A stretch of 64,000 nt of DNA, from the NCBI RefSeq assembly GCF_014205795.1, contig NZ_JACHCN010000001.1, forward strand, positions 310,001-374,000. The letters are read 5' to 3'. Made by a program: the position numbers and the translations under genes. The notes beneath the pieces are model-generated. The model made no database searches. It saw nothing but the letters and a program-made list of their open reading frames with translations, and was not told the DNA's origin. Shown here one piece after another: positions 30,131 through 39,292 of the stretch; the stretch's first letter is position 1, and each line of letters begins with the position of its first letter. The DNA is from Rhodanobacter sp. MP7CTX1 (GTDB taxonomy: Bacteria; Pseudomonadota; Gammaproteobacteria; Xanthomonadales; Rhodanobacteraceae).

Positions 30131-30411
30131 TTGGCGGTGTCCGATAGCCAAGTGGATGGATGGCCAAATGAGTGCTGTATGGCATCGTGTGACTCGGTGT
30201 GAACGCTCGTCAGGCCTCCGGGAGGGGAGTGGACGTACTGGCGCGATCGATGCGGCCGCCGTGAAATTTCATGCCTTGACTCAATGTTGCGGCGCAGGAA
30301 GGCTATGTGGAAATGTTGTTGTAGAGTCTTGGCCGCGCATGATGTTGCGTCGCCTGCAGTGGCTCGAGGGTGAGTCCAGGGCAGGGGCGGTGGGAGTGGC
30401 ATTTTTTTTTG

Positions 30412-30443
30412 CCAATCAATTTAGATCGATCTAAATTGATTGG
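30412..30443. promoter_or_regulatory. Perfect 32-bp palindrome, LacI-type operator candidate 1
   Basis: Left half CCAATCAATTTAGATC is followed exactly by its reverse complement, ending at 30443. The centre is CG, as in LacI-family operators. It is 155 bp upstream of the GH92 start and preceded by T9-GCC. Confidence 0.8.
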
Positions 30444-30512
30444 GGGGCCCGCAACGACTCAAGGGTGAGTCCATCGCGGGCGAGGCTGAATGGGCAAATT
30501 TTTTTGCCAGAA

Positions 30513-30532
30513 AATTTAGATCGATCTAAATT
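30513..30532. promoter_or_regulatory. 20-bp palindrome, LacI-type operator candidate 2
   Basis: AATTTAGATCGATCTAAATT is a perfect palindrome identical in its core to the site at 30412-30443. It ends 66 bp before the GTG start of the GH92 gene, which is where a repressor would block transcription. Confidence 0.8.
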
Positions 30533-30598
30533 CATATCGACGGCGGCAGCTGGCGCAGCTCAAACGCACTAGCGTTGCATTCTCTGGGAGACACGTTC

Positions 30599-33004
30599 GT
30601 GACCACACGTAAGCTAACGATCTTGTTCAAGACGGTAATGACGGGTGCTGTGCTGTGCGCGATAACGAGCGTCAGCGCGACCGCCGCAGGCGATGCCATG
30701 CCGAGCGACTCGGTCAATCCGCTGATCGGCAGCAGCAATGGTGGTAACACGTTTCCCGGCGTCACGATGCCTTTTGGCATGCTGCAATGGAGCCCCGAGA
30801 ACACCCGCGGCAAGCATACGCATACGGCATCGCCGAGCGGTTACTTGTACGAGGCTGGCCGTATCCGCGGTTTCAGCCTCACCCATCTGTCGGGCGCAGG
30901 TTGTGCGGGCGCCAGCGGCGATATTCCATTCATGCCGATCACCGCGGCAGTGGGGTCGTCGCCATCGCGGGATTTGCAGGACAAGATCTACGCCAGCGAT
31001 TTTTCACACGCCGACGAACAGGCGAGGGTAGGCGACTACCAGGTTCGACTTGCCAATGGCGTCAGTGTCGAACTCGGTGCGGCCATGCACAGCGGCATGG
31101 CCCGCTTCACGTTTCCAGGCGGCAAACCGGCGAATCTGTTGATTCGCGGATCGGATTCGGAGGTCGGCAGCAGCGATGCGACGGTGCAAGTCGACAAGAG
31201 CGCGCGTACGGTCAGTGGCTCGGTGACCAGCGGCAATTTCTGCGGCTATCTCGCCAAGGCGGATCAGCGCAGCTATTACACGCTTTACTACGTCGCTTCA
31301 TTTGATGCGCCTTTTGCACAGGTCGGCGCCTGGCATGACGGCACGCTGCAGCCAGGGGCAACGTCGGCCAGCGGCGGCACCGGGTACGGCGACAAGGGGT
31401 TTCCCGAGTCGGGCAAGGGCTCTGGTGTATGGCTGGGTTTTGACCCGTCCAAGGGGCCGGTGCAGGTTCGTGTCGGCATCTCGTACGTCAGCCTGGACAA
31501 TGCGCGGGCCAATCTCGCAGCGGAAATTTCGGCGGGTACTGATTTGGCGCAGGTGCATGAGCGCGCGCGCGCTGCCTGGAACAAGGCGCTTGGTCACATC
31601 GCCGTTGACGGCGGCGACGCCAACCAGCGTACAACTTTTTATACCGCGCTCTATCACGTGCTGATGCATCCCAATGTCTTCAGCGATGTGAATGGCGAGT
31701 ACCGCGGCTTCGACCAGAAAACCCACCGCATCGAAAGCAATCAGGATGCGCAGTATGCAAATTTTTCTGGCTGGGATATCTATCGCTCGCACCTGCAACT
31801 GGTGACATGGTTGATGCCGAAGGTCGGCAGCGACATCGCACAGTCGTTGTATAACCAGGCACAGCAGAATGATGGCGAATGGGATCGCTGGACGCATAAC
31901 AGCGGCGGCACGCATGTGATGAGCGGCGACCCGGCGGTGCCAGCGCTTGCCGACATCTACGCTTTCGGTGGCAGGGACTTCGACCTGCACGGTGCCTATG
32001 CATCGCTGCTAAAAGCCGCTACGGTGCCTACCGCGCACGATGGCTCCGATGACGGCTGCAATGTCGAGTGCGTGGGCCAGCGGCCGTCGTTGGATCAGTG
32101 GTTGAAGCTCCACTACATCGCCAAGCAGTCGCATGCATGGGCTGGTGCCGCGGAAACGCTGGAGGATGCGACGGCCGACTATGCCTTGTCACAGTTGGCG
32201 GCGGATGTCGGTGATCGTAGTAACGAACGACAGCTCCTCGTGCGTTCCGGATATTGGCGCAACCTGTTCAACCCGAAGGCGACCGCGCAAGGTGGCTACA
32301 TCCAGGATCGCAATGTCGACGGATCATGGCCTGCCTTCTCGCCAGCTAGCGATGATGGCTTTGTCGAGGGGAGTGCTTCGGTATACGTCTGGATGGTTCC
32401 GTTCGACATCCACGGTTTATTCCAGAAAATGGGCGGTAAGTCTAAAGCGACTGACCGACTGGACCGCTTTTTCCATGATGACACTGGCCATTGGGCATTC
32501 ACCAACGCCGGTCCGTTGCACGCGGAATTGAACAACGAGCCATCCGTCGCCACGCCCTGGCTGTACGACTTCGTTGGCCAGCCGTTCAAGGCCCAGCAAG
32601 TCGTGCGCGCGGTCGTCAATACGCTGTGGAAGAATGCGCCGGACGGTATTCCAGGCAACGACGATTTGGGCGAGATGTCGTCCTGGTATGTATGGTCGTC
32701 GCTGGGCCTCTATCCGGAAATTCCCGGTCGAGCCGAGCTGGTGACCGGCAGCCCGTTGTTCACGCATACGGTCATTCATCGTGCGAACGGCGAGGTCACG
32801 ATCGATGCGCCGAATGCGGCGGTCGATCATCCCTATGTCCATGCCATGTGGGTAAACGATCAGCCACATGTCAGCCCCTGGCTGCAGTCCAATTTTGCCG
32901 AGCATGGCGGGCATCTCCGCTTTGACTTGCAATCGACAGCAGATACGCATTGGGGAAGTGATGGCGCGAACGCACCACCATCATTTCCGCCAGCGGGATC
33001 CTGA
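30599..33004 (+). CDS. GH92 family alpha-mannosidase, exported
   Basis: An 801-residue protein with a signal peptide (cleavage near SVSATAAGD) followed by GH92 blocks. These are VNPLIGSSNGGNTFPGVTMPFGMLQWSPE (in parts), GFSLTHLSGAGCAG, QYANFSGWDIYRSHLQLVTW, NEPSVATPWLYDFVGQPFKAQ and PDGIPGNDDLGEMSSWYVWSSLG. The Glu and Asp of the NDDLGEMSSW block belong to the calcium-dependent active site of the family. GH92 enzymes trim alpha-linked mannose from N-glycans. The GTG at 30599 has GGGAG eight bases upstream. The in-frame TTG at 30575 is less likely. It pairs with the downstream TonB receptor as a carbohydrate-uptake locus under a shared operator. Confidence 0.92.
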   Translation: MTTRKLTILFKTVMTGAVLCAITSVSATAAGDAMPSDSVNPLIGSSNGGNTFPGVTMPFGMLQWSPENTRGKHTHTASPSGYLYEAGRIRGFSLTHLSGAGCAGASGDIPFMPITAAVGSSPSRDLQDKIYASDFSHADEQARVGDYQVRLANGVSVELGAAMHSGMARFTFPGGKPANLLIRGSDSEVGSSDATVQVDKSARTVSGSVTSGNFCGYLAKADQRSYYTLYYVASFDAPFAQVGAWHDGTLQPGATSASGGTGYGDKGFPESGKGSGVWLGFDPSKGPVQVRVGISYVSLDNARANLAAEISAGTDLAQVHERARAAWNKALGHIAVDGGDANQRTTFYTALYHVLMHPNVFSDVNGEYRGFDQKTHRIESNQDAQYANFSGWDIYRSHLQLVTWLMPKVGSDIAQSLYNQAQQNDGEWDRWTHNSGGTHVMSGDPAVPALADIYAFGGRDFDLHGAYASLLKAATVPTAHDGSDDGCNVECVGQRPSLDQWLKLHYIAKQSHAWAGAAETLEDATADYALSQLAADVGDRSNERQLLVRSGYWRNLFNPKATAQGGYIQDRNVDGSWPAFSPASDDGFVEGSASVYVWMVPFDIHGLFQKMGGKSKATDRLDRFFHDDTGHWAFTNAGPLHAELNNEPSVATPWLYDFVGQPFKAQQVVRAVVNTLWKNAPDGIPGNDDLGEMSSWYVWSSLGLYPEIPGRAELVTGSPLFTHTVIHRANGEVTIDAPNAAVDHPYVHAMWVNDQPHVSPWLQSNFAEHGGHLRFDLQSTADTHWGSDGANAPPSFPPAGS

Positions 33005-33041
33005 GCTCAGCTAAAGGCTACGGGAGCTTTTTGCCAAAAAG

Positions 33042-33055
33042 TTAGATCGATCTAA
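33042..33055. promoter_or_regulatory. Operator candidate 3, upstream of TonB receptor
   Basis: TTAGATCGATCTAA repeats the core of the two palindromes before GH92. It is again preceded by a T run and TGCCA, here with five instead of six bases between. It lies 217 bp upstream of the receptor start and 37 bp after the GH92 stop. Confidence 0.75.
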
Positions 33056-33272
33056 ATACGGGGCTTGCCGATGAGCCCGCGAAGAGAAGTTGCTGCATCG
33101 GACGAAAGCCATCGATCAACGATTGTCGGATGGCTTCTGGTGGGGGAGGGGATACAGGTCCTGGACTGTAGCGATGTCGTTTCGACGCGGCATGCAAGAG
33201 GGCAGGTGCATGGCTCATGTCGTCCTTAGTAGTGCGGGCGACTGACAACTTTGTGAGGGAGAAACAACGTAT

Positions 33273-36101
33273 ATGAAGCCTAAATTGATAGGCGCAGTCG
33301 CTATCACGCTGCTGGCCTTTTCCATTAATCAGGCGATTGCCCAGAGTGCTACCGGATCGCCGCAGACGCAGGCAGGAGACACCCAGGCAACGCCATTGAC
33401 ACCGCCTGCAGATGGAAAATCCGAAAAATCCGACGACAAAAAGAAAAGTGAGGCCAAGAAGCTTCAGGTCGTGCAGGTAACCGGATCACTCATCCCACAG
33501 GCACAGATCGAAGGCGCGTCGCCGGTGACTACGGTGACCGCCAAGGACATCGAGAAACAGGGATTCGTCGATACCTATGATGCCCTGCGTTCGTTGACCG
33601 TCTCGAATGGCTCGGTCCAGGATCCCCAATCCACCGGGGGATTCACGCCGGCTGCCAAGACCATCAGTCTGTTTGGCCTCAGTCCTGATTTCACGCTGAC
33701 CTTGCTCAACGGCCGGCCGATGGCCAGCTACCCATTGGCCTATAACGGCAATACGAACATCACCGATATCGCGAATATTCCCGTCGGCCTGATCGATCAC
33801 ATCGACGTGCTGACTGGCGGCCAATCATCGATCTACGGCTCGGCCGCTATTGCTGGCGTTGTGAATATCGTGCTGAAGGATCACATCGAAGGTACGCACC
33901 TCGATCTGCGCTATGGCGACTATTCGGACGGCGGTGGTGCGAGCAAGCGGTTACAGCTGAGTTCGGGCCACCAGTGGGGCGACCTCGACATAAGCGGCGG
34001 AATACAGATTTCCAAGGAAGACCCGATCTGGGCTTACCAGCGCAGCTACATCAGCTCCTTGAATGATGATCCCGATCCGTCGGGGCGCGTGAACTCGCGT
34101 ACCTTCCTGCGCCTGAATTCGACCACCAACACCTACATCGACCCAGGTGCGGCAGCATGCTCGCCACTCAGTTATCTCTACAACAACAGCACGTCCTACA
34201 GTTACCGTGCGGACCACGGCTACTACTGCGGCAGCCCGGACAACGTCAGCAATGCCACGCTGTCGAATCAGGAAACCGATGCCAATGGGTCCTTGTTCCT
34301 GCGCTATCACCTGAACGATCACACCGAATTGTATTCGGACATCCTGTACAGCTACAGCAACCCGACTTACGTCGGTGGCAGCCCGTCCTGGAACCAGACG
34401 TTCTACAACCAGACCGCTGGACAATACGAGGAGTGGCAACGCATCTTCGCGCCCGAAGAGATCGGCTCGGAAGCAGGGCAGCAGCAGATATTCACCCGAA
34501 CCTACAACATCAGCATCGGCGCACGCGGTCAAATAGGAAATTCGGACTGGAACTACGATGCCTACTACAACCGGTCGCAATCCAGCGTCGTGCGCGAGAC
34601 GCTCGATTTTCTGACCAACAACGGCGCCAATGATTACTATCTGGGGCCGTCGTTGGGCACCGATGCGAATGGCTATCCGATCTATGCGCCGAATTTGGGC
34701 CGGCTGTATCAGCCGCTGACGCCGGGGCTGTACAGCCAGTTCACCGCGGACAACCGGGCGACATCCGTATCGTGGACGCAAAACGAAACGATTACGGCGA
34801 ACACGACGGATCTGTTCTCCATGCCGGCGGGCGACGTCGGCGCGGCGGTGATCGCGCAGACCAGCAATCAGCGCTTCTCCAATGCCTCCGCCAGCCCGTT
34901 GGCGGCTCAGGGTTATTTCCTGGGCGTCACCGGCAGCACCACGGCCTCTGGCGCCAGTGAACAAACCGCCATCGGCGGGGAAATGAAGATACCGCTGCTC
35001 CAGAAGCTCACGGCGGATGTGTCCACCCGATACGACAAATATCTCTACGGCGGCGGTGAGCATGGTCGGCCAACCTACAAGCTCGGCCTGGAATATCGTC
35101 CTTTCGACACGCTGCTGATTCGCGGAAGCTATGCGACAGCGTTCCGCGCGCCAGACATGTTCTATCTGTTCTCGGCACACAGCAGCGGGTATTCGGGCGC
35201 GACCGACTATTACCAGTGTCGCCAGGCCGGCTACAACGCATCGACCTACAGTAACTGCCCGGTGGGAGACCAATCCATTCTTGCGGTGTCGTCCGGTAAT
35301 CCAGACTTGAAGGACATTACCGCCAAGACGCTTACGTACGGCTTTGTCTGGTCCACGCTGGACAACCGATTGAGCTGGTCGGTCGACTACAGCGCCTTCC
35401 GCATCAGCAACGAAGTGGAGACGCTGAGCGCGGACGAGATTCTGCAGGCGGAGGCCAATTGCCGCCTGGGGAAATCGGAGAATGGACAGACGTCGTATGA
35501 CATTGGCTCGCCCACCTGCCAGCAAGTGATCGGTGAGGTTTCGCGATTGCCCGCTTCAAGCCCGGTCAATCCGGGCGGCATCCAGCAGGTAAGCACCTAT
35601 CCGATCAACGTTGCCTCCGAATATCAGACCGGCATCCAGTCAGCCTTGAAATATCGACTGCCGGCCGGCCGCCTGGGCACGTTTTCTTTCGGTCTCGACT
35701 ACTACGACGAACTCGTACACACCTTTCAGGAGAAAGCGGGTGACCCGGTCACCAACTACTTGTGCTGTTCCAATTCGGATGAGTTCAAGAGTCGAGTCAG
35801 TGGCACGGTCACCTGGGATATCGGCAAGTGGAGTACGACCCTTTACGCCATTCGCGATGGAAGCACCTGGAACGCCATCGGCACGCAGCAGAATATCGGG
35901 CCATGGCTGACCTTCAACGGCAGCCTGCGCTACAAGGTCACACCCAAGATCACGGTGGCGCTGACGGCCAACAACCTCTTCAACAAACGTCCGCCGACCG
36001 ATAACACCAACGACAACTGGCCGTATTACGACGAAGGGGACTACAACGCATTGGGGCGTTCGGTCTTCCTTGATGTCGGCTTCGACCTGGGGATTAATTA
36101 G
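33273..36101 (+). CDS. TonB-dependent receptor for carbohydrate uptake
   Basis: A 942-residue receptor with a signal peptide (AINQAIAQS region), a Lys/Asp/Glu-rich linker (about residues 45-62) and a plug starting VQVTGSLIPQAQIEGASPVT. The barrel ends with DVGFDLGIN. The size and the plug of the SLIPxxxxEGASPV type are typical of Xanthomonadales oligosaccharide receptors that cluster with glycoside hydrolases. It presumably takes up mannose-containing oligosaccharides released from glycoproteins, in cooperation with the GH92 enzyme. GAGGGAGAAA lies 8-17 bases upstream of the ATG. The shared operator suggests co-regulation. The last residue is Asn rather than the usual Phe, as in several of these receptors. 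Confidence 0.9.
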   Translation: MKPKLIGAVAITLLAFSINQAIAQSATGSPQTQAGDTQATPLTPPADGKSEKSDDKKKSEAKKLQVVQVTGSLIPQAQIEGASPVTTVTAKDIEKQGFVDTYDALRSLTVSNGSVQDPQSTGGFTPAAKTISLFGLSPDFTLTLLNGRPMASYPLAYNGNTNITDIANIPVGLIDHIDVLTGGQSSIYGSAAIAGVVNIVLKDHIEGTHLDLRYGDYSDGGGASKRLQLSSGHQWGDLDISGGIQISKEDPIWAYQRSYISSLNDDPDPSGRVNSRTFLRLNSTTNTYIDPGAAACSPLSYLYNNSTSYSYRADHGYYCGSPDNVSNATLSNQETDANGSLFLRYHLNDHTELYSDILYSYSNPTYVGGSPSWNQTFYNQTAGQYEEWQRIFAPEEIGSEAGQQQIFTRTYNISIGARGQIGNSDWNYDAYYNRSQSSVVRETLDFLTNNGANDYYLGPSLGTDANGYPIYAPNLGRLYQPLTPGLYSQFTADNRATSVSWTQNETITANTTDLFSMPAGDVGAAVIAQTSNQRFSNASASPLAAQGYFLGVTGSTTASGASEQTAIGGEMKIPLLQKLTADVSTRYDKYLYGGGEHGRPTYKLGLEYRPFDTLLIRGSYATAFRAPDMFYLFSAHSSGYSGATDYYQCRQAGYNASTYSNCPVGDQSILAVSSGNPDLKDITAKTLTYGFVWSTLDNRLSWSVDYSAFRISNEVETLSADEILQAEANCRLGKSENGQTSYDIGSPTCQQVIGEVSRLPASSPVNPGGIQQVSTYPINVASEYQTGIQSALKYRLPAGRLGTFSFGLDYYDELVHTFQEKAGDPVTNYLCCSNSDEFKSRVSGTVTWDIGKWSTTLYAIRDGSTWNAIGTQQNIGPWLTFNGSLRYKVTPKITVALTANNLFNKRPPTDNTNDNWPYYDEGDYNALGRSVFLDVGFDLGIN

Positions 36102-36704
36102 TTCGCAAGGCGCCAAAGACATTGGCGGCGTGCTGGATGGATGGCACGCCGCCATTTCGGGATTTTCTGGTGCCGAAAAGGGGTGCCGAAAAGATGCCGG
36201 AGGTGGTTGAGTTTCGCGGGCCCGGCTTTCACCCGCTCGTTGGCGTTGCGGCCGCCCCTGCTGTCGCGCGATGACGGATCGTTCTGGTGTTTACTCTGCC
36301 ATTGCCTGGAATCGGCGACTCCCCGACGGGCGCGGCTGTTTAGCGTGCTGGCGAATATCGCGAAATCGTTGTCCTTGACTCCGGCACGGAACCACTCGCG
36401 ATATGCCTCTGCTCGCAGCGTGCGATCTTGAGCTATGTCCAGAGAGATCTGATGTGGCGTGAGGAGCGGATCGCTACGCAGGGCAAGATTGGCGTGTACG
36501 CTAGTCTTTAGGGACGGCAGATTTTTGTGTAAGCCTGCGGTGAAGGCTTGCTTTGGCACCTTTGTTCGTGTCGATGACAATTTGCCCAGTCCAGGCATTC
36601 CACGCGATCATCCAGTGTAGTGGCGACTGCTGGAGTGCGCCTGGCGGTGCGTTAACTTGGGCGTTGGGCCTGAGATAGATCGCTCTTGTAGCGCGGAGGA
36701 GTGC
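36102..36704. other. Intergenic region, no gene supported
   Basis: About 600 bp between the TonB receptor and a small plus-strand gene. It begins with an 11-bp stem hairpin (36123-36154) and a short direct repeat GGTGCCGAAAAG (36169-36180 and again at 36182). Minus-strand frame 36098-36598 and plus-strand 36141-36431 are basic and Arg/Ser-rich, typical of non-coding GC-rich DNA. Confidence 0.4.
36123..36154 (+). terminator. Terminator-like hairpin after TonB receptor
   Basis: TGGCGGCGTGC and its reverse complement GCACGCCGCCA form an 11-bp perfect stem around a 10-base loop, starting 22 bp after the receptor stop. Only three T follow, so intrinsic termination is uncertain. Confidence 0.5.
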
Positions 36705-37166
36705 ATGTCCACCAGTCCTTCTTTCGATATCGTAGCTGCGCACAAATATTTTGCAGCGCACTGTTTCAACGCAGCCTGGGACCTTATCGACAAACCCGAA
36801 CGCACTGCGGAAGACGATCGGATGATGGTCGTGCTCAGCCAGGCGTCAATCTATCACTGGCTGAATCGCCCCGACTGCGAGCCTAGACGGCTGTCGGTTG
36901 GTTATTGGCAGGCGTCGCGAATTCAAGCGCTACTCGGAAACGCCGCAGAGGCAAGGAATCACGCGGAAGTTTGTCTTCAATACAGCATTGGGCAAGATCC
37001 ATTCCTCCTTGGTTATGCCTATGAAGCCATGGCCAGGGCAGCGAAGATTGCCGGCAATCTCAGCAAAGCCGCAGAGCAGGTGTTGCTAGCGAAGGAGCAA
37101 GCAGCCTTGGTCTCCAACAAAGAGGACGGCGAACTGTTGCAGAAGGATCTGGGTGACCTTGAATAA
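36705..37166 (+). CDS. TPR-like hypothetical protein
   Basis: A 153-residue, all-helical soluble protein. Helix pairs such as LSVGYWQASRIQALLGNAAEARNHAEVCL and LGYAYEAMARAAKIAGNLSKAAEQVLLAKE have the Ala/Gly spacing of tetratricopeptide-type repeats. GGAGGA lies six bases before the ATG at 36705. No enzyme motif is seen. It ends 5 bp before the convergent RMD1-like gene. A protein-interaction role is likely; the partner is unknown. Confidence 0.7.
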   Translation: MSTSPSFDIVAAHKYFAAHCFNAAWDLIDKPERTAEDDRMMVVLSQASIYHWLNRPDCEPRRLSVGYWQASRIQALLGNAAEARNHAEVCLQYSIGQDPFLLGYAYEAMARAAKIAGNLSKAAEQVLLAKEQAALVSNKEDGELLQKDLGDLE

Positions 37167-37171
37167 AGCGG

Positions 37172-38395
37172 CTATCTCCTGAACACCATCAACACGATTT
37201 CCAGCATGATCAGCAGGACCACTGAAATCTCAAGCAATTCGGTGCGACGGCTCGACGCTTCCTCATACAGCGCGGCATAGGTATCGCGGATGATCGCGAG
37301 TTTCCGGTCGACCGACTCGCCGAGTGCCGGAACACGAAATAGTCCGAGCGCCGTGCTATACACCCGGGCCAGGTAAACGTCCTCGGTCACCTGCAGGGCG
37401 TTATCCACTCGCTCGGTAAGCTCAGTGACCTCGGCCACCAGCGTGTACAGGCGCCGCGCGAGGTGCGCGAATCGGCGTGAAGCAAACAGCGACATGGCAC
37501 CGTGTGCGTTTTCCACGCGGTCGTACATGCGCGGAAGTTCATCGTCGAGCAACGTGTCGTAGTATCGAAACTCGACCAGCTGGGCATTCGCCACTTCGAT
37601 GACATCAGCCACGTCGGTGTCACGCCGCGGCTCGTAGATGAAAGCCCTATCCCAGGTGAGGATAACCATGTCGTCCGCGTAGTAGGAGAAGCTGCGCGCG
37701 AGGAGCTCCCGGTTGGATGCCGCGGACAGGGCGCGCTTCTCACCCGACAGAAGCGCAGCGAGGTCCACGCGATTGCGCAACTCCGCCGCATCCAGTGGCT
37801 CGCTGAATGCGTGCACTGTCCCGATGAGATAGTCCTCATCGAGCGAGGTATCCACCGCGGGGCGATCGAGCGCAGGCAAGATGACCTCGCAAACACGAGC
37901 GAGCAGGTTCGTCCAGAACGTGGTGGACGTCGGCCCGACGGCACGGTCCAGCGCATCGAAATCGGCAACGAATGCGTCCCACGTCAGGTCAGCTACAGCC
38001 ACCCGTGCGGCCAAGGCAGCTACACCGAAGTCATACAGTCGCACTGATAGTTCGGCGGTCACTTCGCGGTTGCCTAACGTCAGCAGGGTCGATCCCAGCG
38101 CCAGCTGCAAGGGCGCCACGCCGAAGTTGAGCGCCTTGGGCGGCGTGCTGGTCAGTTGGGCCCGGCTGACCTTGCCGCTTTCACGCATCGCCCAAAGGGA
38201 CTCGGCGTGCGTTAGATCGATGGTATAGGCGATATCGAACAGACGTAGTGCGGCAAGTTCCCCGGACCTGACTGCCAAGCCTATCGAGTCCATATTGACG
38301 AAGCCTGCGATACGAAGGTGGTGAGTGTAGTCCACGGGTGTGACAGAAGCCGCGAAGGAGGGTGGTTCAGGAATGTCCGCGCAAGACGCTCTCAC
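37172..38395 (-). CDS. RMD1/DUF155 family membrane protein
   Basis: A 407-residue protein. The N-terminal alpha/beta part carries RLFDIAYTIDL and ALNFGVAPLQLAL. The conserved DUF155 core has ILTWDRAFIYEPRRDTDVADVIEVANAQLVEFRYYDTLLD (in parts). A helical stretch with LVAEVTELTERVDNALQVTEDVYLARVYSTAL follows, and the protein ends in one membrane helix, LLEISVVLLIMLEIVLMVF. Eukaryotic relatives (Rmd1, Rmd8) act in meiosis or mitochondrial translation; the bacterial role is not known. The C-terminal tail anchor puts the soluble part in the cytoplasm. The start is uncertain because no clear ribosome-binding site is visible. Confidence 0.85.
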   Translation of the reverse strand: MRASCADIPEPPSFAASVTPVDYTHHLRIAGFVNMDSIGLAVRSGELAALRLFDIAYTIDLTHAESLWAMRESGKVSRAQLTSTPPKALNFGVAPLQLALGSTLLTLGNREVTAELSVRLYDFGVAALAARVAVADLTWDAFVADFDALDRAVGPTSTTFWTNLLARVCEVILPALDRPAVDTSLDEDYLIGTVHAFSEPLDAAELRNRVDLAALLSGEKRALSAASNRELLARSFSYYADDMVILTWDRAFIYEPRRDTDVADVIEVANAQLVEFRYYDTLLDDELPRMYDRVENAHGAMSLFASRRFAHLARRLYTLVAEVTELTERVDNALQVTEDVYLARVYSTALGLFRVPALGESVDRKLAIIRDTYAALYEEASSRRTELLEISVVLLIMLEIVLMVFRR

Positions 38396-38451
38396 CGAAG
38401 GCTCACTTTGAATCTGTCATACACCCATCGCCATTCGCTGCGAGTCTTCTT

Positions 38452-38895
38452 ATGCCACGTCGCATCCGTCATACCGTCAACCTGTTTTCGATCTGGTTGG
38501 ATTTAGCCGCACGATCCGCCGAAATGTATGGTGCATCCAGTGAGGTCATCGCCAAGCGCACGCAACGGATGGCCACAATGGGGCCTAATCCGGTGGCTTC
38601 GGATCAACGCGAAATGAAACGCATGGTGCAAGAAAAAGCCGACGCTGCCAGTGAATCCATGGAGGCCATGGGAGCTTCCATGGCGGCAGCCTACCAACGA
38701 GCGATGATCAAGGGCATGGATCAGATAATAAGCAATGCCACTTCGATGATGTTGGGTGGCAAGCCAGGGCGCATGAATTTGGGGATCGACCTGACCGAGA
38801 TAGCAACGACCTCCGCCAAGGTGGCAAAAGCAGGGATGGGTCCCTATCACCGTCGCGCGACCAGCAATGCCAAACGACTACGTAAGGGTCCGTAG
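38452..38895 (+). CDS. Hypothetical protein, phasin-like composition
   Basis: A 147-residue helical protein rich in Met, Ala and Lys (VNLFSIWLDLAARSAEMYGA, then MVQEKADAASESMEAMGASMAAAYQRA), ending with a basic tail. The amphipathic helical make-up resembles polyhydroxyalkanoate phasins, but no specific family motif is recognised. The ATG at 38452 lacks a clear Shine-Dalgarno sequence, and the frame is open to 38362. A good intrinsic terminator follows about 105 bp downstream, supporting a real transcript. Confidence 0.55.
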   Translation: MPRRIRHTVNLFSIWLDLAARSAEMYGASSEVIAKRTQRMATMGPNPVASDQREMKRMVQEKADAASESMEAMGASMAAAYQRAMIKGMDQIISNATSMMLGGKPGRMNLGIDLTEIATTSAKVAKAGMGPYHRRATSNAKRLRKGP

Positions 38896-39292
38896 CCCGT
38901 TGGTCATTATGGTGCTCAACGCACCGACTGAACAGCGCTTGTCGGCGTTGGATCGATTGCTGGCTGCACCGCCAGGCGCGTGACTCGCAGCCGCGTCTTT
39001 GAGAGGCCCCGCATGTCGGGGCTTCTCATTTTTTTATGGGCGGATGCGAGGGGATCTACGCGCCGATCGTGCTTTCAGCGTGTACGGATTCTAAACGTAG
39101 AAACCTGCACCGCATAACGGAAAAACCAGCGTCACATACCCACGTTCCAATCGCGCAGGGCTGTGGCGTCATGCGCCTGCTGCAGGGGGGCACTGGATAG
39201 GTTGGACAGCCGGAAGCTGCTCAGGAAGGGCGGTGACCACGAATCGCATGGACTCGCGTCTCATCTGTTTTCCATATCAAAGGGACTTAAAC
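38896..39292. other. Intergenic region with terminator
   Basis: About 400 bp between the phasin-like gene and the phospholipase-D-like gene. It contains an intrinsic terminator (39001-39036) and a 24-codon open frame at 38910-38984 (MVLNAPTEQRLSALDRLLAA...) without support. Confidence 0.5.
39001..39036 (+). terminator. Rho-independent terminator
   Basis: GAGAGGCCCC pairs with GGGGCTTCTC (one G-T pair) around a seven-base loop, and a seven-T tract follows. It ends the transcript of the 38452-38895 gene and also shields the next gene. Confidence 0.85.

Larger units (their letters stand above)
30361..30532 (+). repeat. Tandem duplication of an operator module
   Basis: Two imperfect copies are spaced 95 bp apart (30361-30436 and 30456-30532). 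Each has, in order, the GGGTGAGTCCA segment, a G-rich stretch, a run of at least seven T, TGCCA, six bases and the palindrome TTTAGATCGATCTAAA. The whole array ends about 65 bp before the GH92 start. Confidence 0.8.
29825..30598. other. Long regulatory region upstream of the GH92 gene
   Basis: About 770 bp without a supported gene. It holds repeat copy 2 (30092-30130) and two tandem modules, each with an 18-bp GRCTCRAGGGTGAGTCCA-like segment (30361-30378 and 30456-30473), a T run, TGCCA and a palindrome centred on TTAGATCGATCTAA. Short open frames between 29824 and 30434 show no family features. Confidence 0.6.

Noticed and set aside
33951..35525. 524-codon open frame on the minus strand
   Set aside because: It is antisense to the TonB receptor, is rich in Arg/Val/Gly without family blocks, and lacks a ribosome-binding site; a shadow of GC-rich coding DNA.
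36098..36598. 166-codon minus-strand frame after the TonB receptor
   Set aside because: Basic, low-complexity translation, no ribosome-binding site, overlaps a hairpin and the receptor end.
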